Of a stretch of 64,000 nt of DNA, positions 1-11,397 are shown piece after piece; positions within the stretch are counted from its first letter, which is position 1; each line of letters opens with the position of its first letter. The notes under the pieces were generated by a model that made no database searches, was not told the origin of the DNA, and saw nothing but the letters and a program-made list of their open reading frames with translations. A program made the translations under genes and the position numbers. Source of the stretch: Epiperipatus broadwayi (taxonomy: Eukaryota; Onychophora; Udeonychophora; Euonychophora; Peripatidae); NCBI GenBank assembly GCA_028023455.1, contig JAQFVV010000013.1, positions 9,330,411 through 9,394,410 on the forward strand, read 5' to 3'.

Positions 1-1660
1 ACAAAAGAAGCATAGTTAAGATCAAGAGAAACAAGTCCATAGTCTATATATTCTTAAAAACTTCAAAATATTTTTGAACTGATACATCAATATCACATTT
101 TAAAAACTTCTCCAGATATTTATCATGACCTGCATAATTACTGAATTTTTGTCTATTTCTTTTATTCTAAAAATTGGAATAGTAGATGCATCCTTAAGAT
201 CAGCAGGCACAATATTATGAATTCAAATATTATGACTTCACTAAGCTGAATATATTTATCCAAATCTAAATGAGTGTAAAAAATTGACATATTACTAAAT
301 GTCATCACTTATATTTTTATATTATAATTCTAAAGATGATTAAAATACTTCTGCCTATTTAAAATATTGTCATCTTTAAGAGAATATCTTTGCTGTATTT
401 AATAGGATTATCATGCTATTTCTCAGATTCATATATTGCTTTAAGTACTTCAAAAAAATCTAAAATGACTATGATCAGTGAGTGTTAGCATTTCCTTCAG
501 AGTTTTAATCCAACAATCATTTTTAAGCATTCTTCTCAAGCATTGAATTTTTCCTTTAAATCTTTTTATTTATTATACATTTTCATATTATTTATTATTT
601 TGCTAAGCAAAAAATAACACGTTTCCTAAAAATCAAATCATTAATTATAATATTATTATCAGAAAAACAGTCATAATTCTATTTTTTAGTGAAGTCAAGA
701 ATAGATTTAATTGTATCCATAACATACTTTTAAAAAAAAAAATTCACACCTCAGTAACATGAGGAATCCTGAAAGACCAAATTAGCAATATTAGTGATTA
801 ACAACTGCTAAAGTTTTACTTCTACAGAATAAATATTAATTTTCTTGTGAATATTACTATAATAAGATCTATTTTTAAATGTAACATTATTTTAACTTTG
901 GAGTATTGTAATCTATGATCTATCTGACAATTAAAATTTATAAGTGCTCCCATAATATAAACTCATATTTAAACTCCAAATCATAATGTGATCTATTACA
1001 TGTTATTGTTTTGAATGTGGATAAATCCATGCTGCTTAAAGTTGCTGTGATGGTTATTCTATGTTTTGAGCAAAATTCAATAACAGCAGATCATTTAAGT
1101 ATACAAGACAATAATGTTATTTACAAGAAATTTTGGCCAAAGTCTGCTATTTGTAGTATATGTGCCTTAAAGTTTCTGATAAGAAAAACTTAATCTTTTA
1201 ATGATATTGGTGTAATAATTTTATTTACCATAAAATAAAAATTGTCTTTTTCTGAATTTTCCAAATTTAATGTTGGTGAATATACACAGATAAAATGAGT
1301 GCAAGTACCAATGTGCAAGGCAATAACAAATTCAAATAATGGAAGCTACTAAATTAGTCTTTATAGAAAGTCCAACATCATGAATTGTTTTCATTAAAAA
1401 ATCTTCATTTCATAAAACTTTTAGCCATTCATCTGCTCTATTAAACTTCTTTCTTTAAAGATGAGTTTCAGCAAGAGCAGCTATATAGATCTTAAATATT
1501 TACAGCTTCTCAACCAACAATGTTATACTTCATTCTGATTATAAAGAGTTTGTATCAAGTAGTTTGCACATTCCTTATATCTGTATTTAGAGAAAAATTA
1601 GAATTATAATTGCTTTACTATTACAACTGATAATGGTCTTGGATAAATGAAGGAAGGATG
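1..1660 (-). pseudogene. Decayed LINE family A, copy 1 (AP endonuclease plus 5' half of reverse transcriptase)
   Basis: No intact frame remains. The stretch aligns block by block with the better preserved copy at 5-7.8 kb: 1-130 matches about 6145-6255 (RT N-terminal region), 230-440 matches 6290-6500, 480-600 matches 6545-6680, and 950-1660 matches 7050-7780 (endonuclease). Both copies lie on the minus strand, so the endonuclease is at the high-coordinate end. The element runs off the left edge of the window. As a non-LTR retrotransposon it would have been copied by target-primed reverse transcription. It is inert debris in a dynein intron, riddled with stops and indels. Family-level naming (RTE, CR1 or relative) is not possible by eye. 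Confidence 0.6.
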
Positions 1661-1745
1661 AAATAATACATCTTTATTATAAAATGGTAAGAAAAATTGC
1701 AATGATATAACAATAATATATTTATTCAATCACAAATATAATAAA

Positions 1746-1990
1746 CATCACATGATCACCATTTCTTATGCTTGCTTATAACTGTTATTTAAATAGGCAA
1801 ACTCTCCATACAGTATTGTCACTCAGTGCAAGTCAGAGTAATCAATGGATACCAGAAGGCTTGTGCATAAAAAACCCATCTAGTGTCTACTCACCCAACA
1901 TCCCCAGTCATGCACAAGTCTTTTGGCATCCATTGATTACTCTGACTTGCACTGAGTGGCAATACTGTATGGATAGTTTGCCTGTTTTAA
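1746..1990. repeat. Fold-back element F1, copy 1 (deleted form)
   Basis: Two arms (about 1780-1870 and 1905-1990) are near-perfect inverse complements, both containing the CACTCAGTGCAAGTCAGAG type block. The left arm keeps the outer terminal part starting CATCACATGATCACC, shared with the copy at 11.8 kb; the right outer part is lost. The ~130-bp internal module present in the other F1 copies is missing, and the junction (about 1902-1907) falls just after the CCCCAG that would flank the ribozyme cleavage site. Reading frames here are by-products of the repeat. Confidence 0.8.
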
Positions 1991-1995
1991 ATTAA

Positions 1996-2580
1996 ATGTA
2001 TTTGTGTGAAGTTAAACTTTTCATTTTGTTATCTTTAAGAGAGTTCCAACTAGTTGTAAAATCATAAAGTTTTTCAATAATCATGATTAATGTTAGAAAA
2101 TAATTTAATAATGTAAATGATCATGAGAGGAAAGGAATATGGGTGAGTAGTGGATGAAGATGATGTAGTCTGACTGAAGGGAAAAATATTATATTTCATT
2201 ATAATAAATATATATTTCTCTTTAATATACTTTTTTCAATAAATATAAGACTTTGGTTTGGAAAAAAAGATTGGGTTTATCTAAATCCAACTGATCTTTC
2301 AACTTCTTCACAAGTTTAATGGCATTCAAGATTGAGGAATATAGCGTCAGATTATGAAGAAATAAAAATAAGAACATTTCAAGATATACATGTGCAAATA
2401 TAGTATATATATTGTAGAAAGAGTAATACTTTTATATACATTGTATATGTAGTAATATGATGATTAAATTGGTTTCAATCATTTTTTTAAAGATTTAAAT
2501 CATAATTATATAAAATGTTATGAGTATATGTTTAAAAAATGTGTATTTTTATCTATAAAGAAAATAATAAAAAAGACAGT
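1996..2580. other. AT-rich intergenic or intronic stretch
   Basis: No coding similarity, splice-compatible exon or structured repeat was recognised. Short A and T runs dominate. Confidence 0.6.
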
Positions 2581-2584
2581 ATTA

Positions 2585-2850
2585 TCAGTTGATATTCCTA
2601 GCCTTCACAAGTATTCAATGAATTTAAATTAGAACTTGATAATTATTTTAAAATACTGATAGACTTTGATGTTGTTTCAAACTTAAGTAATACTGATGGA
2701 AAGTTAATTGATACTCTAATAAAAACTGCAACAAAATAGATGATACAAAAAAAAAAAAACAATTCACTAATTAATTTCAGCTGAGAGGAAATAGAATTAA
2801 GAAAATATTTGAAAATAATTCATTAGGAAGAATTGAATATTGGAATTCAG
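2585..2850 (+). pseudogene. Non-LTR retrotransposon linker fragment (between endonuclease and RT)
   Basis: The frame around 2606-2760 reads like the segment joining endonuclease and RT in RTE-type (craniofacial-development-protein-2-like) elements. It shows an F-x-LELDNYFKIL block, then a D-rich spacer and a hydrophilic stretch before a K-rich run, broken by a stop near 2740. It is short and in the opposite orientation to its LINE neighbours. The assignment rests on pattern resemblance only. Confidence 0.35.
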
Positions 2851-2954
2851 TAAAATGTTATGAAAAATAATACATAACGATGTAAGAAAGTATAACTTTT
2901 ATTATATATAGAACTTGCAAAATAAGCTCTTAATAAGCTTTGAGAATATCCTCA

Positions 2955-2994
2955 ACCCCAGACCGGTTTCTGCTTCTGGCATCGTCAGTGAGGT
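2955..2994 (-). ncRNA. Type I hammerhead ribozyme
   Basis: All parts are present on the minus strand, in order: stem I strand ACCTCA (2994-2989), core CTGACGA (2988-2982), stem II TGC-CAGAA-GCA (2981-2971), GAAA (2970-2967), self-complementary stem III CCGG (2966-2963), T and C (2962-2961), then stem I strand TGGGGT (2960-2955), which pairs with the first strand over 6 bp including one G-U. Cleavage is expected after C2961. The two-base-pair self-complementary stem III suggests activity as a dimer, as in newt-type hammerheads. Activity is inferred, not shown. Confidence 0.82.
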
Positions 2995-3289
2995 GCCAGA
3001 ATATTCAGCATTACATTAAAAATACCAGGACAAGCCCAGCACTTTATCTAATGTATAATTATTGAGAAGAAAATCTGAAATTGTCAGACATCCATATGTC
3101 TTCCAATCCAGCTATCTAACTCAAATAGCTTTAGCAATATAAAATCACCAAAGCCTTAATAGCAAAAAATAAAATGCTAAAAAAATCAAGTCAGATGTCA
3201 CATGACCTAATTTAATAAAGCTCATGTTTACAAATGTTACATATAGAGTTTGGAAAATAAGCTCTTAACAAGCTGTGAGAATATCTTCA

Positions 3290-3323
3290 ACCCCAGACCG
3301 GTTTCTGCTTCTGGCGTCATCAG
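3290..3323 (-). ncRNA. Hammerhead ribozyme, second copy with eroded stem I
   Basis: The minus strand shows core CTGATGA (3323-3317), stem II CGC-CAGAA-GCA (outer pair mismatched), GAAA (3305-3302), CCGG, TC, then TGGGGT (3295-3290). The 5' strand of stem I is replaced by unrelated flanking sequence, because the repeat ends exactly at the core. This copy is therefore probably weak alone, but it supplies the 3' cleavage substrate for the 335-nt monomer. Confidence 0.65.
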
Positions 3324-3423
3324 CAATTAATTTTATAGACTTTTTGTTTTTCCTATACACAGTTTAATTGTGGTTATAAAATTTTAATTGCTAAATTATT
3401 TTTTTTTTGTATTAAGAATTATC

Positions 3424-3560
3424 TTGGGAAGAGAGAGATGGAGAGACAGAATGAGGGGAGCAGGAAATAGGGAAGGAGAAAGGGTGGTAGAGAGGTAGGG
3501 ATGGAAGGAAAGGGAATGAAGGAGTGAGAATGGAGAAGGAGGGAAAGGGAGAGAAGAAAA
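3424..3560 (+). repeat. Polypurine (GA-rich) tract
   Basis: About 135 bp almost without pyrimidines on the plus strand, irregular GGAGA, GAAAGG and GAGAGAG runs, sharply different from the surrounding AT-rich DNA. Such mirror-like polypurine DNA can form triplex (H-DNA). The low-complexity frame antisense to it is not a gene. Confidence 0.85.
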
Positions 3561-3837
3561 GTTAGCATAGAAATGTTTTGCAATGACTATACAACCCAGC
3601 CTGTGAACCACAAATATATCCACATATAAAATATGCTAATTCATATTTCTGTTTTCTTGATATTTTATGGTACTTACTTAATTTCTTCAGCAGAAAATAT
3701 TTCTTTTTGAAATACTTCAGCACCATGTTTAATTGTAGCACTCCAACATAATCTTTTTCTCTGCCATATTTTTTCAATAAAAGCAATTGACATTGCACTT
3801 CTTTAGATTCTTATAATGTAGATAGTGAATATATATA

Positions 3838-4214
3838 AATATTTGAAACCAGGCACTCTTCACAAACCTGGAAGCTTAATTGTAAGTATAGAGGATTTGA
3901 ACTCAGATTTTCAAGCACCCTTCAACTATCCACACTATCTCATACAACTGATACACATGACCACACACATGTAGAAAAGATTAATAATCACCAATATACG
4001 TATTTCGTGCTAAACCAGCACTCATCAGTTGGTCCAGACTATCATCTCACACATATATATAATCAATGCTCAGCTTATATTAAGATAGCAAATCTTCATA
4101 CTTTAATGGACAGGCTTCAATCCACTGCAACCTCCAACTTTTCAGCCATCAATATCATTGAAAATCTGATGATGAAAACTCAAATCCCATGCTGATGCTA
4201 ATATTATTGCCATG
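3838..4214 (-). repeat. SINE-like repeat S, copy 1 (inverted)
   Basis: Reverse-complement copy of the unit at 4215-4547 and 4548-4972, with only scattered substitutions. Read on the minus strand it ends in a segment with GAGTTCAAATCCTC, which fits a tRNA/pol III B box, preceded about 35 nt upstream by TGAGATAGTGTGGA, a weak A box. With copy 2 it forms a palindrome (arms about 310-330 bp, loop about 4159-4218). Confidence 0.7.
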
Positions 4215-4547
4215 CCCAATGATATAGATGGCTGAAAAGTTGGAGGTTGCAGTGGATTGAAGGCTGTCCATTAAAGTATGAAGATTTGCTATCTTAATAT
4301 AAACTGAGCATTGATTATATATATGTGTGAGATGATAGTCTGGACCAACTGAAGAGTGCTGGTTTAGCACAAAATACGTGTATTGGTGATTATTAGTCTT
4401 TTCTACATGTGTGTGGTCATGTGTATCAGTTGTATGAGATAGTGTGAATAGTTGGAGGGTGCTTGAAAATGTGAGTTCAAATCCTCTATACTTACAATTA
4501 AGCTCCCAGGTTTGTGAAGAGTGCCTGGTTTCAAATATTTACATATT
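4215..4547 (+). repeat. SINE-like repeat S, copy 2
   Basis: Direct-orientation copy beginning at a GATGGCTGAAAAGTTGGAGG block and ending after the B-box-like GAGTTCAAATCCTC and a CCAGGTTTGTGAAGAGTGCC block. It lies tail-to-head with copy 3, so copies 2 and 3 are a tandem pair while copy 1 is inverted. The tRNA-type promoter is only suggested by the box match. Confidence 0.7.
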
Positions 4548-4972
4548 AAGCTTGTATCCTGTCCATCCCTCTTATATGTATTTAATGGATGCTGTCCTAT
4601 ACATGAGGGGTCAGAGTGACTTCAGGTCAACATGGTCATGGCAATAATATTAGCATTAGCATGGGATTTGAGTTTTCATCATCGGATTTTCAATGATATG
4701 GATGGCTGAAAAGTTGGAGGTTGCAGTGGATTGAAGCCTGTCCATTAAAGTATGAAGATTTGCTATCTTAATATAAACTGAGCATTGATTATATATATGT
4801 GTGAGAGATGATAGTCTGGACCAACTGAGTGCTGGTTTAGCATGAAATACGTATATTGGTGATTATTAATCTTTTCTACATGTGTGTGGTCATGTGTATC
4901 AGTTGTATGAGATAGTGTGGATAGTTGAAGGGTGCTTGAAAATCTGAGTTCAAATCTTCTATACTTATATAT
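4548..4972 (+). repeat. SINE-like repeat S, copy 3 with longer head
   Basis: Includes about 90 bp of head sequence (4548-4636) not retained at the copy 1/copy 2 junction, then the body shared with both other copies. It ends in a short TA run at about 4967-4981. The reading frame at 4444-4647 crosses the copy 2/copy 3 border and has no protein similarity. Confidence 0.65.
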
Positions 4973-4985
4973 ATATATATAGTAT

Positions 4986-7800
4986 CTATTTCAAAAAAAC
5001 CATGCTCAAGTTCACCAGAGATGCCCTTTTAGGATATTTATTTACTTGAATAATCCAATGAAAGTGTGATTTTACAACCATCGACTCAACAATATCACAT
5101 CCAGAAAAAACATATTGATTGGTTTTATAATTCTGCCACTGTATTTTAAAAATTTTATGAGATATTCTTAAATAAATATTTTCTACTACCTTTATATTGT
5201 GCAATAGGGTGTCCAAGTTTTAGTTCTATAGAGATCTATATACAGTTAATTTAGTTGTAATAATTATTTCTTTGTGATGAAAAAAATCTATCTTTTAACT
5301 TATTACAAACAGAAGTAGCAAATTGAAGTCTGCGTTGTCGTGTCTCAACATATAAGAACATTTCACTCATATAACTACCAAGATATTTAAACAATTTTTA
5401 TATTTTCAAGTTAATAACCATCCAAGCTAAATGTTGTTGAGGATTTTTTTTTCTGTTACTGGTTGTTTATAAATTATTGCATTCAAAACATTAAGAACAT
5501 TCTGTAAATAGTTTTTTGAATTGGCAAAAGTAGCACAATCATTGGCATATTATAAATACAGAATCCAAGAAGTAAAAAGTTCTGTTCACTTTTAATCAAT
5601 TCAAATTAAAAATTCCACCATTAAACACATATAGAATAAGTGGTTTGTTAAAAATCTCAAAGACCACTGCCATAAAAATTGAAAGCAATATTGGAATAAG
5701 TACATATTCTTTTTTTAATACCAATTTTCCTTTCAAATGTCTCAAAATTTTCAACCTGTAAAAATAACATATCCTGTCATTCCATCAACTAGAAGCTATA
5801 AAATATAAATATATTTCAGCAGACAAAAAACGAATTTCAAACAATACTATAAAATAGCCCTATTCATTGTATCAAATGCCTTGACTAGATCAATAAAAGC
5901 AATATATAAATTGCTATTTTAATTCCAACATATTTTTTGCATTTGCCTGGCAACAAAAAAACGTCTCTAGTCCTTTTTGATTCTGTAAAACCATATGGAA
6001 TTTCCAGTAACCCATTCATTTATAACTGGAAATAATTTATTTAACAAAATTAATGAAATTTACTGAAGAGGATAACAGTGATATTCCATGATAATTACTG
6101 TAATATTGTCTATCCCTTTGTTTTTAAATAGTGGAACAATAAAAGCATATGGCAGAATTTCATGCATCCATATATTCTTAAAACCTAATCTTTTTGACAC
6201 TAACATATGAATACAATATTTTAAAACTTTTCTGGATATTTCATCAGAGCTTACAACCTTTCCAATTTTAAGTTTACAAAGAGTTGTTTTGACTTTATTA
6301 AGTTGGATATTTTTGTCCAAATCTAGATAAGAAAATAAAATGGATATGCTATTAAAAATTGTCAACTTAATTTTTGTATTATTCTTCAAAAATTGATCAA
6401 AATAATCCTTCTATCTGTTTAAAATATCAATGATATCATATAAGAGAGTGCCATTGTTGGATTTAATAGGATAGTGATACTATTTCTCAAATCCATATGT
6501 TGCTTTTAATATGTTAAAAAAGACCTAAAATAACAATATTAATTAACATGTGTATCTTCTCTGTAGTTTTAATCCTGTGTATCTTCTCTGTAGTTTTAAT
6601 CCACTAATCATTTTAAGTCTTCTTGTCAGGCATTGAGCTTCTGCTTCAGATTTTTATATTTATTATGAAGTTCTTCATTTAATCTATTTTTCTGTCAAAC
6701 AGAAAATGCTATATGTTTTATTTTAATTAAATCATTAATAAAATCATTGTCAAATATGAGTCATGATTCTTCTTTTTTAATAAATCCAATAATATATTTG
6801 CTTAAATTCATAACAAACTCCAAAAGAGAATTCCATGCTTCAGTAATATGATAGTTCTGAAGATCGAAATTAGGAAATTTTAGTGTTTAATAACATGAAA
6901 TTTAGTATATATAGATTCTTCAAAACAATGAACATCAATTTTTTTGTGAATATGATTGCAATAATATCTATATTTTAAAGCAACTATCACTTTAATTTTG
7001 AAGCATATTAATCTATGATCTGTCCAACAATCTGCACTTGTAAATACTCATGTAATATGAATTTCTTTTGCATTCCGACTTCTAACTATAATATAATGAA
7101 TTGAATATTACAGTATTGAATGTGGATCCATCATGTTCCTCTATAGTGATTTTTCTGCCTAAACAAAGTGTTTTTAATAAACAACCCATGTATTGTTATA
7201 CATAAATTCAATAATAATAAATCATTTGAATTTACAGCACCAATACCATTATTTCCAATTATCTTTGGCCAAAGTCTTCACATGCATTAAAGTCTTTGGG
7301 AAAAAAAATTTGATCTACTAATGGCATTGCTACAATAATGTTATACAACAAAGAAGAAAATCTTTCCTTCTCTGAATCTAAGATTGGAACATAGGGATTA
7401 ATAAAATGAGTATTAATATCATTGTGCAAAGTGAATTTTAATATTAACCTTTCATTCATGCAACAATAAATTCCAACAGTATTAGATGCTAAATTACATT
7501 TTGTAGCAAATCCAACACCTTTCATTCTCATTTTCCCAATGGAACTGCTTTTATTAAAAAAAACCTATGTTCATTCATTTATTTCTACAGGGTGGTAAGC
7601 TTCATTAATATCAATCTTAAATATTGATAAACTCCTTAGTCACCAGTACAGTTCTCCATCCTGACCATGAAGAGTTCATATCAAGTAAAGTTTGGATATT
7701 CTATATACTTTTATTTAGAAAAATAATTATACACCTAGTACTTACTTTTAGTATTACTACTGCCTCTTGCTTTATTATTACAACTAATATTACTATCATT
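4986..7800 (-). pseudogene. LINE family A, copy 2: AP endonuclease, RT and C-terminal tail
   Basis: On the minus strand the order is: endonuclease (7531-7259), whose frame opens KGVGFA and later shows INERL-like and KDFNACEDFG, matching the GDFNA motif of apurinic endonucleases; RT start (6389-6060), with a KIGKVVSSDEIS segment equivalent to the usual K-GKAPGPD-I and a PYAFIVPLFKNKG segment; RT motif A near 5890, resembling FIDLVKAFDT; and a C-terminal HFHWIIQVNKYPKRASL segment (about 5100-5040), equivalent to the QLRW-GHV-RM---R-PK tail. Stops and frameshifts separate the blocks, so it is dead. The 5' end is placed where similarity to the copy at 1-1660 fades. Confidence 0.75.
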
Positions 7801-8150
7801 CTTATTATTTCTACTACAGAAATGAGCAATCTGTCAGATGTGACAACTTAGACTGTATGAGACAGACCATTTTAAAACCACATTTTCTAGACCCTTTCAC
7901 TTTCATATTAGGCAGGGGGATACCTAAATAGAGTTGCCTAAAAACAATCTTTGCCAACTGAAATACCTGCTTCCAAACTGTCTCATTAGTGATTGTGCTG
8001 CTTTGAGCAAAATCGCAACTAAAGATGCCTACTAAATCTATCATCAACAGTGCCTTAATTCATGAGAGAAAAAATGAAAAAGCAAATAAGAAATGCTATG
8101 TATGTAATTAAAGAATGAAAATGTTGTTGTACAGGCACACAATCCCATTG

Positions 8151-8584
8151 TCATAGATTAAAACAGCAAATGTCTCCATATAATAGTGCCACTCAGTGCC
8201 AACCAGAGTAATCTATGGATGCCAGAAGACTTGTGCATAAAATCTCTATCTAGTGCCTACTCATCCAATATCCCCAGACTAGTTTCTGGTTTGAGGCCTT
8301 CATCAGTGAGAAGCTTTGAATCTGAGATCACTGCACCAAGATCTTAGGATCTAATGCAACCCTCCAGCAGCCACCTTTTATCTCTACTTAACTACAAAAC
8401 TATGACAAGCCATAAACTAGTTTGGGGATATTGGATGAGTAGGCACTAGATAAAGATTTTATGCACAAGCCTTCTGGAATCCATTGATTATTCTGGTTGG
8501 CACTGAGTGGCACTACTATATGGAGAGTTTTGTCTGTTTTAATAACAGTAATGTGCTAGCATAAGAAATAGTGATCATGTGATG
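8151..8584. repeat. Fold-back element F1, copy 2 (full length)
   Basis: Arms of about 125 bp (about 8160-8275 and 8425-8545) are inverse complements, both containing the CTCCATATA-TAGTGCCACTCAGTGCCAACCAGA block. The right end keeps the outer terminal part ending CATGTGATG. Between the arms lies the ~130-bp module with the hammerhead, in minus orientation. Internal orientation is opposite to the copy at 11810-12244. Confidence 0.8.
8271..8311 (-). ncRNA. Hammerhead ribozyme in F1 copy 2
   Basis: Minus strand: CTCA (8310-8307), core CTGATGA (8306-8300), a weak stem II loop starting AGGCC and ending ACCA, GAAA (8286-8283), self-complementary CTAG (8282-8279), T, C (8277), then TGGGG pairing with CTCA. 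Stem II is poor in this copy compared with the one at 11.5 kb. Confidence 0.65.
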
Positions 8585-8589
8585 TTTAG

Positions 8590-10436
8590 TGGTTTAACAC
8601 CCATTATCATAGTTAGTATAAAAGATGTTCAATGACATAACAGACTCTTGATAATCAGACCCCAAAACATCTTAAGTGAGTGAAAAAAACAAGAAGAGAC
8701 ATTTTATTTTATTATATACATATTGTGTGATGTAAATTTCAATTTTTCTCATATGTATTATAATCTATAATTCTTTAAATGTTATCTCTTTTGAGTCATG
8801 TCTGTGATATGTTTGAAATATATACCATCTTTGCAGAATATATCAGTTATACTACATTTACCTATGCATTTATTTAAGAGTTAGGACACATGTAGGCCCT
8901 AATGACTGTACATAAGAAAAAGCCATATTAAAAGCTAGTAGTGTTTTTAGTCAATTGATTTTTGTGTAAAAAAAATTTCAAAAAAATATATGGATACAGC
9001 CTGGTATGGTCACATTTCATATCTCAAAATTTATTTTAATTAATAAGAATGCTAATAAAACCTAAAATGATATTTTACATCAACATTCTTGATGTCATCA
9101 TATAAAACAATTTCCAGTAATTTTTTTTAATATAAAGTTTATTTAAACCAATTTAAAAGCCAATTCATTCTCTCTAAATTAAAACATTGAAATCTTTTGC
9201 TTTTTATATAATACAAACTAAAGAGCATAAGTTTGTCAAAGAACAATCTGCATTTACAATGGTAGTCGGAATGAATATGGAATGTATAATTAGAGACTTT
9301 TTATATTAATCTCTTTTATTATAACTTTTTTTTATTAATTTATTATTATTTTTTTATTATAAGTGAATAATAAATAATTTTACTTAAAAATGTTAAGTTT
9401 AACTAAGACATTATTTCATAATATTTCAAAAGGGACATTAATGTAAAGGAATTATAATAAAAATACATTACATTTCTTGAAAGTATTTTATAATTCTGTT
9501 TTTTGTCACTTCTCATGTAAAGTAGCTGGAGTTTAGAATACAAGATAAATGGTGATATAAATTCTTATATATTTGTATGGAAATTTTATTATTTTAAAAA
9601 TAAGCATCTCAAACCATGAACTGGATTTGAACTATACAGATAGTCTTTATTTGTTTTAGTTCTTAGTGAAAACAATGAATAGAATACTGCAAAAGCAAAT
9701 TTTATATATGATATTGTTTTGCAGTATGGAAAAAAAATTGCATCTGTAGATATTTATAAAGTCTCAGTTTCAAAGCAATCACACAAAAAAAGTAAGAAAT
9801 TGCAGAAAGTGCTTATTATAAAAGATATTACTTGATTTATTAAAAAATACTGAATACTTATTTCAATAGTAAAAGCAATTGTAATTATACTTTTATATTC
9901 CAGACAACTTTCATCAAAGTTAAAAACAAGTAGTTAATTTTTAATGAAATTATTTTAAATTTTACTATTTAATTAATTAATTTATAAAAATCAAAATTTA
10001 TTGGTGTTATAATAACTGACAAAAATAAATTTAACGATATTAAAATAGATATTATATGCAACTCTCTTAATGTTTGTAAAAAATACTGAATCATTACATT
10101 TTGATTAGGATTAAAATTATTTCACTCTTAATTTCAATAATAATAGTAATAAGTTATATTGTATTTTAATAACTAAATTTTATTGTTATTATTAACACTA
10201 ATGATTTACAAATTTCGACATTATTAAAATTAAATTAACTAGAATTTATCTTTCTGATAAAAAAGAAACTTCTTCAGTATTTCATTAAATACATCAACTA
10301 ATAATAAATCCTTATATTTGAAATATTAAATGATCAAGTAAAATATTTTCTTATGAGGTCATCAGAAAAAAACAAAATACATTTAACGTGACTGCAAAAA
10401 TATAATAAAGAGAAGTTGGAAACAATAAGAACTTAC
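8590..10436. other. Dynein intron sequence without recognised genes
   Basis: AT-rich with long A and T runs. No exon with splice borders and dynein similarity was found, so this is the intron 3' of the last visible exon. Confidence 0.6.
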
Positions 10437-10661
10437 CTTAATGTAAGTGACAATCTGTTTTTGCCTATGATACCAGAAACCATAATCTATCCAGTGTTTC
10501 ATTAATTCTAAAGGAGATTGAGATCCAAATGCATCTTTGGCTGGCATGTTTAAATCATCCAAAAATGCAATCAGTTTTTTTCCAGCAATTGGGACAAAAA
10601 TTCCTTTAGTTCGTTTTTCAACATGAGATTCAATTATAGATTGAACATCATTTGATCTTGT
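10437..10661 (-). CDS. DNAH2: Axonemal dynein heavy chain exon f: AAA3 Walker B region
   Basis: The exon has 75 codons in phase 0 at both ends, with acceptor TTTTAG before 10661 and donor GTAAGT at 10436-10431. It begins TRSNDVQSIIE, continues with an EKRTKG turn, then LIAFLDDLNMPAKDAFG, which carries the AAA3 Walker B acidic pair and the conserved NMP-KD-FG loop, and ends with a WIDYGFWY block. In dynein heavy chains AAA3 binds and hydrolyses ATP and gates microtubule release by AAA1. It joins in frame to the exon at 19227-19425 (phase 0 after NMSAH). The order and residues resemble DNAH2 more than other axonemal chains, by recall rather than alignment. The next exon (the GPPGGG block of AAA3/AAA4) is outside the window. 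Confidence 0.95.
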
Positions 10662-11397
10662 CTAAAAATATGACATAAAAATGAAACTAATCATACATAA
10701 AGATTTTATGTTACTAAGATTATATACCTAATATATATATATATATTGAAATAGATATGGTATATCTATTTCACAGTCAGCCATGCGAACTCATATATCA
10801 AAGAGTTGGGACAAACAGTTGAAGCCAAATAAGCAAAGTAACTTTAAAAGATTATTTTCAATAATAATATTTTATAATATATAAGAAATAATAATACTGT
10901 AATAGTTTAATATTTACTATCAATATCTGATGTAAAAAAGAATAAAATAATAATAATATTTTGTAACACATATATAAAAAATACTGTAGTTTTTTTTTTT
11001 TGTATTAGTAGCAGAAAGATTTAAAATTAAAAAAAAAAAAAGAATCTATCTAAATACATAATTATAAGAAATTCTGTTAGAATGAATGTTACATTATTTC
11101 AAAAACAGAAGCAACAAAATAAGATTAGGTAAATTAATTAGAAAATACATCTTTAAAAAACAATAAATAATTAAGGTAATTGCATTTTGGTTTTAAAAAA
11201 CGGGGAAAAAAAAGATTGAGAAAGATTAAGATTGTATTTTATATATTTTTATAAAAAGTTGCAGTTTCATGGGAGACAATAATAATAACAATTAGATTCA
11301 ATTAATCTGTAGTTTATATTCAAAGAGAAGAATTTAGTTAAAAAGATAATTATACGGAGAAAAATTGAGTATAATTAGGAATCTAAGATTTAAAAAA

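Larger units (their letters stand above)
2905..3323 (-). mobile_element. Retrozyme-like tandem element, 335-nt monomer with hammerhead ribozymes
   Basis: Two direct repeats (2905-2991 and 3240-3326, about 90% identical) bracket unique sequence. Each repeat holds a minus-strand hammerhead core, and the predicted cleavage points (2961/2960 and 3296/3295) are 335 bp apart. A transcript of this strand cut twice would release a 335-nt monomer with the termini needed for circularisation, as described for retrozymes and for hammerhead satellites of newts and schistosomes. No protein is encoded. The outer limits are set by loss of repeat similarity. A non-autonomous PLE derivative is the main alternative reading and overlaps with this one. 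Confidence 0.65.

Noticed and set aside
1011-1193. 60-codon plus frame with a signal-peptide-like start
   Set aside because: It is antisense to the LINE family A endonuclease relic, as shown by alignment with the 7-kb copy.
4165-4180. CTGATGATGAAAAC in the SINE-like repeat as a hammerhead core
   Set aside because: CTGATGA is followed almost directly by GAAAA with no room for stem II, and no stem I partner exists.
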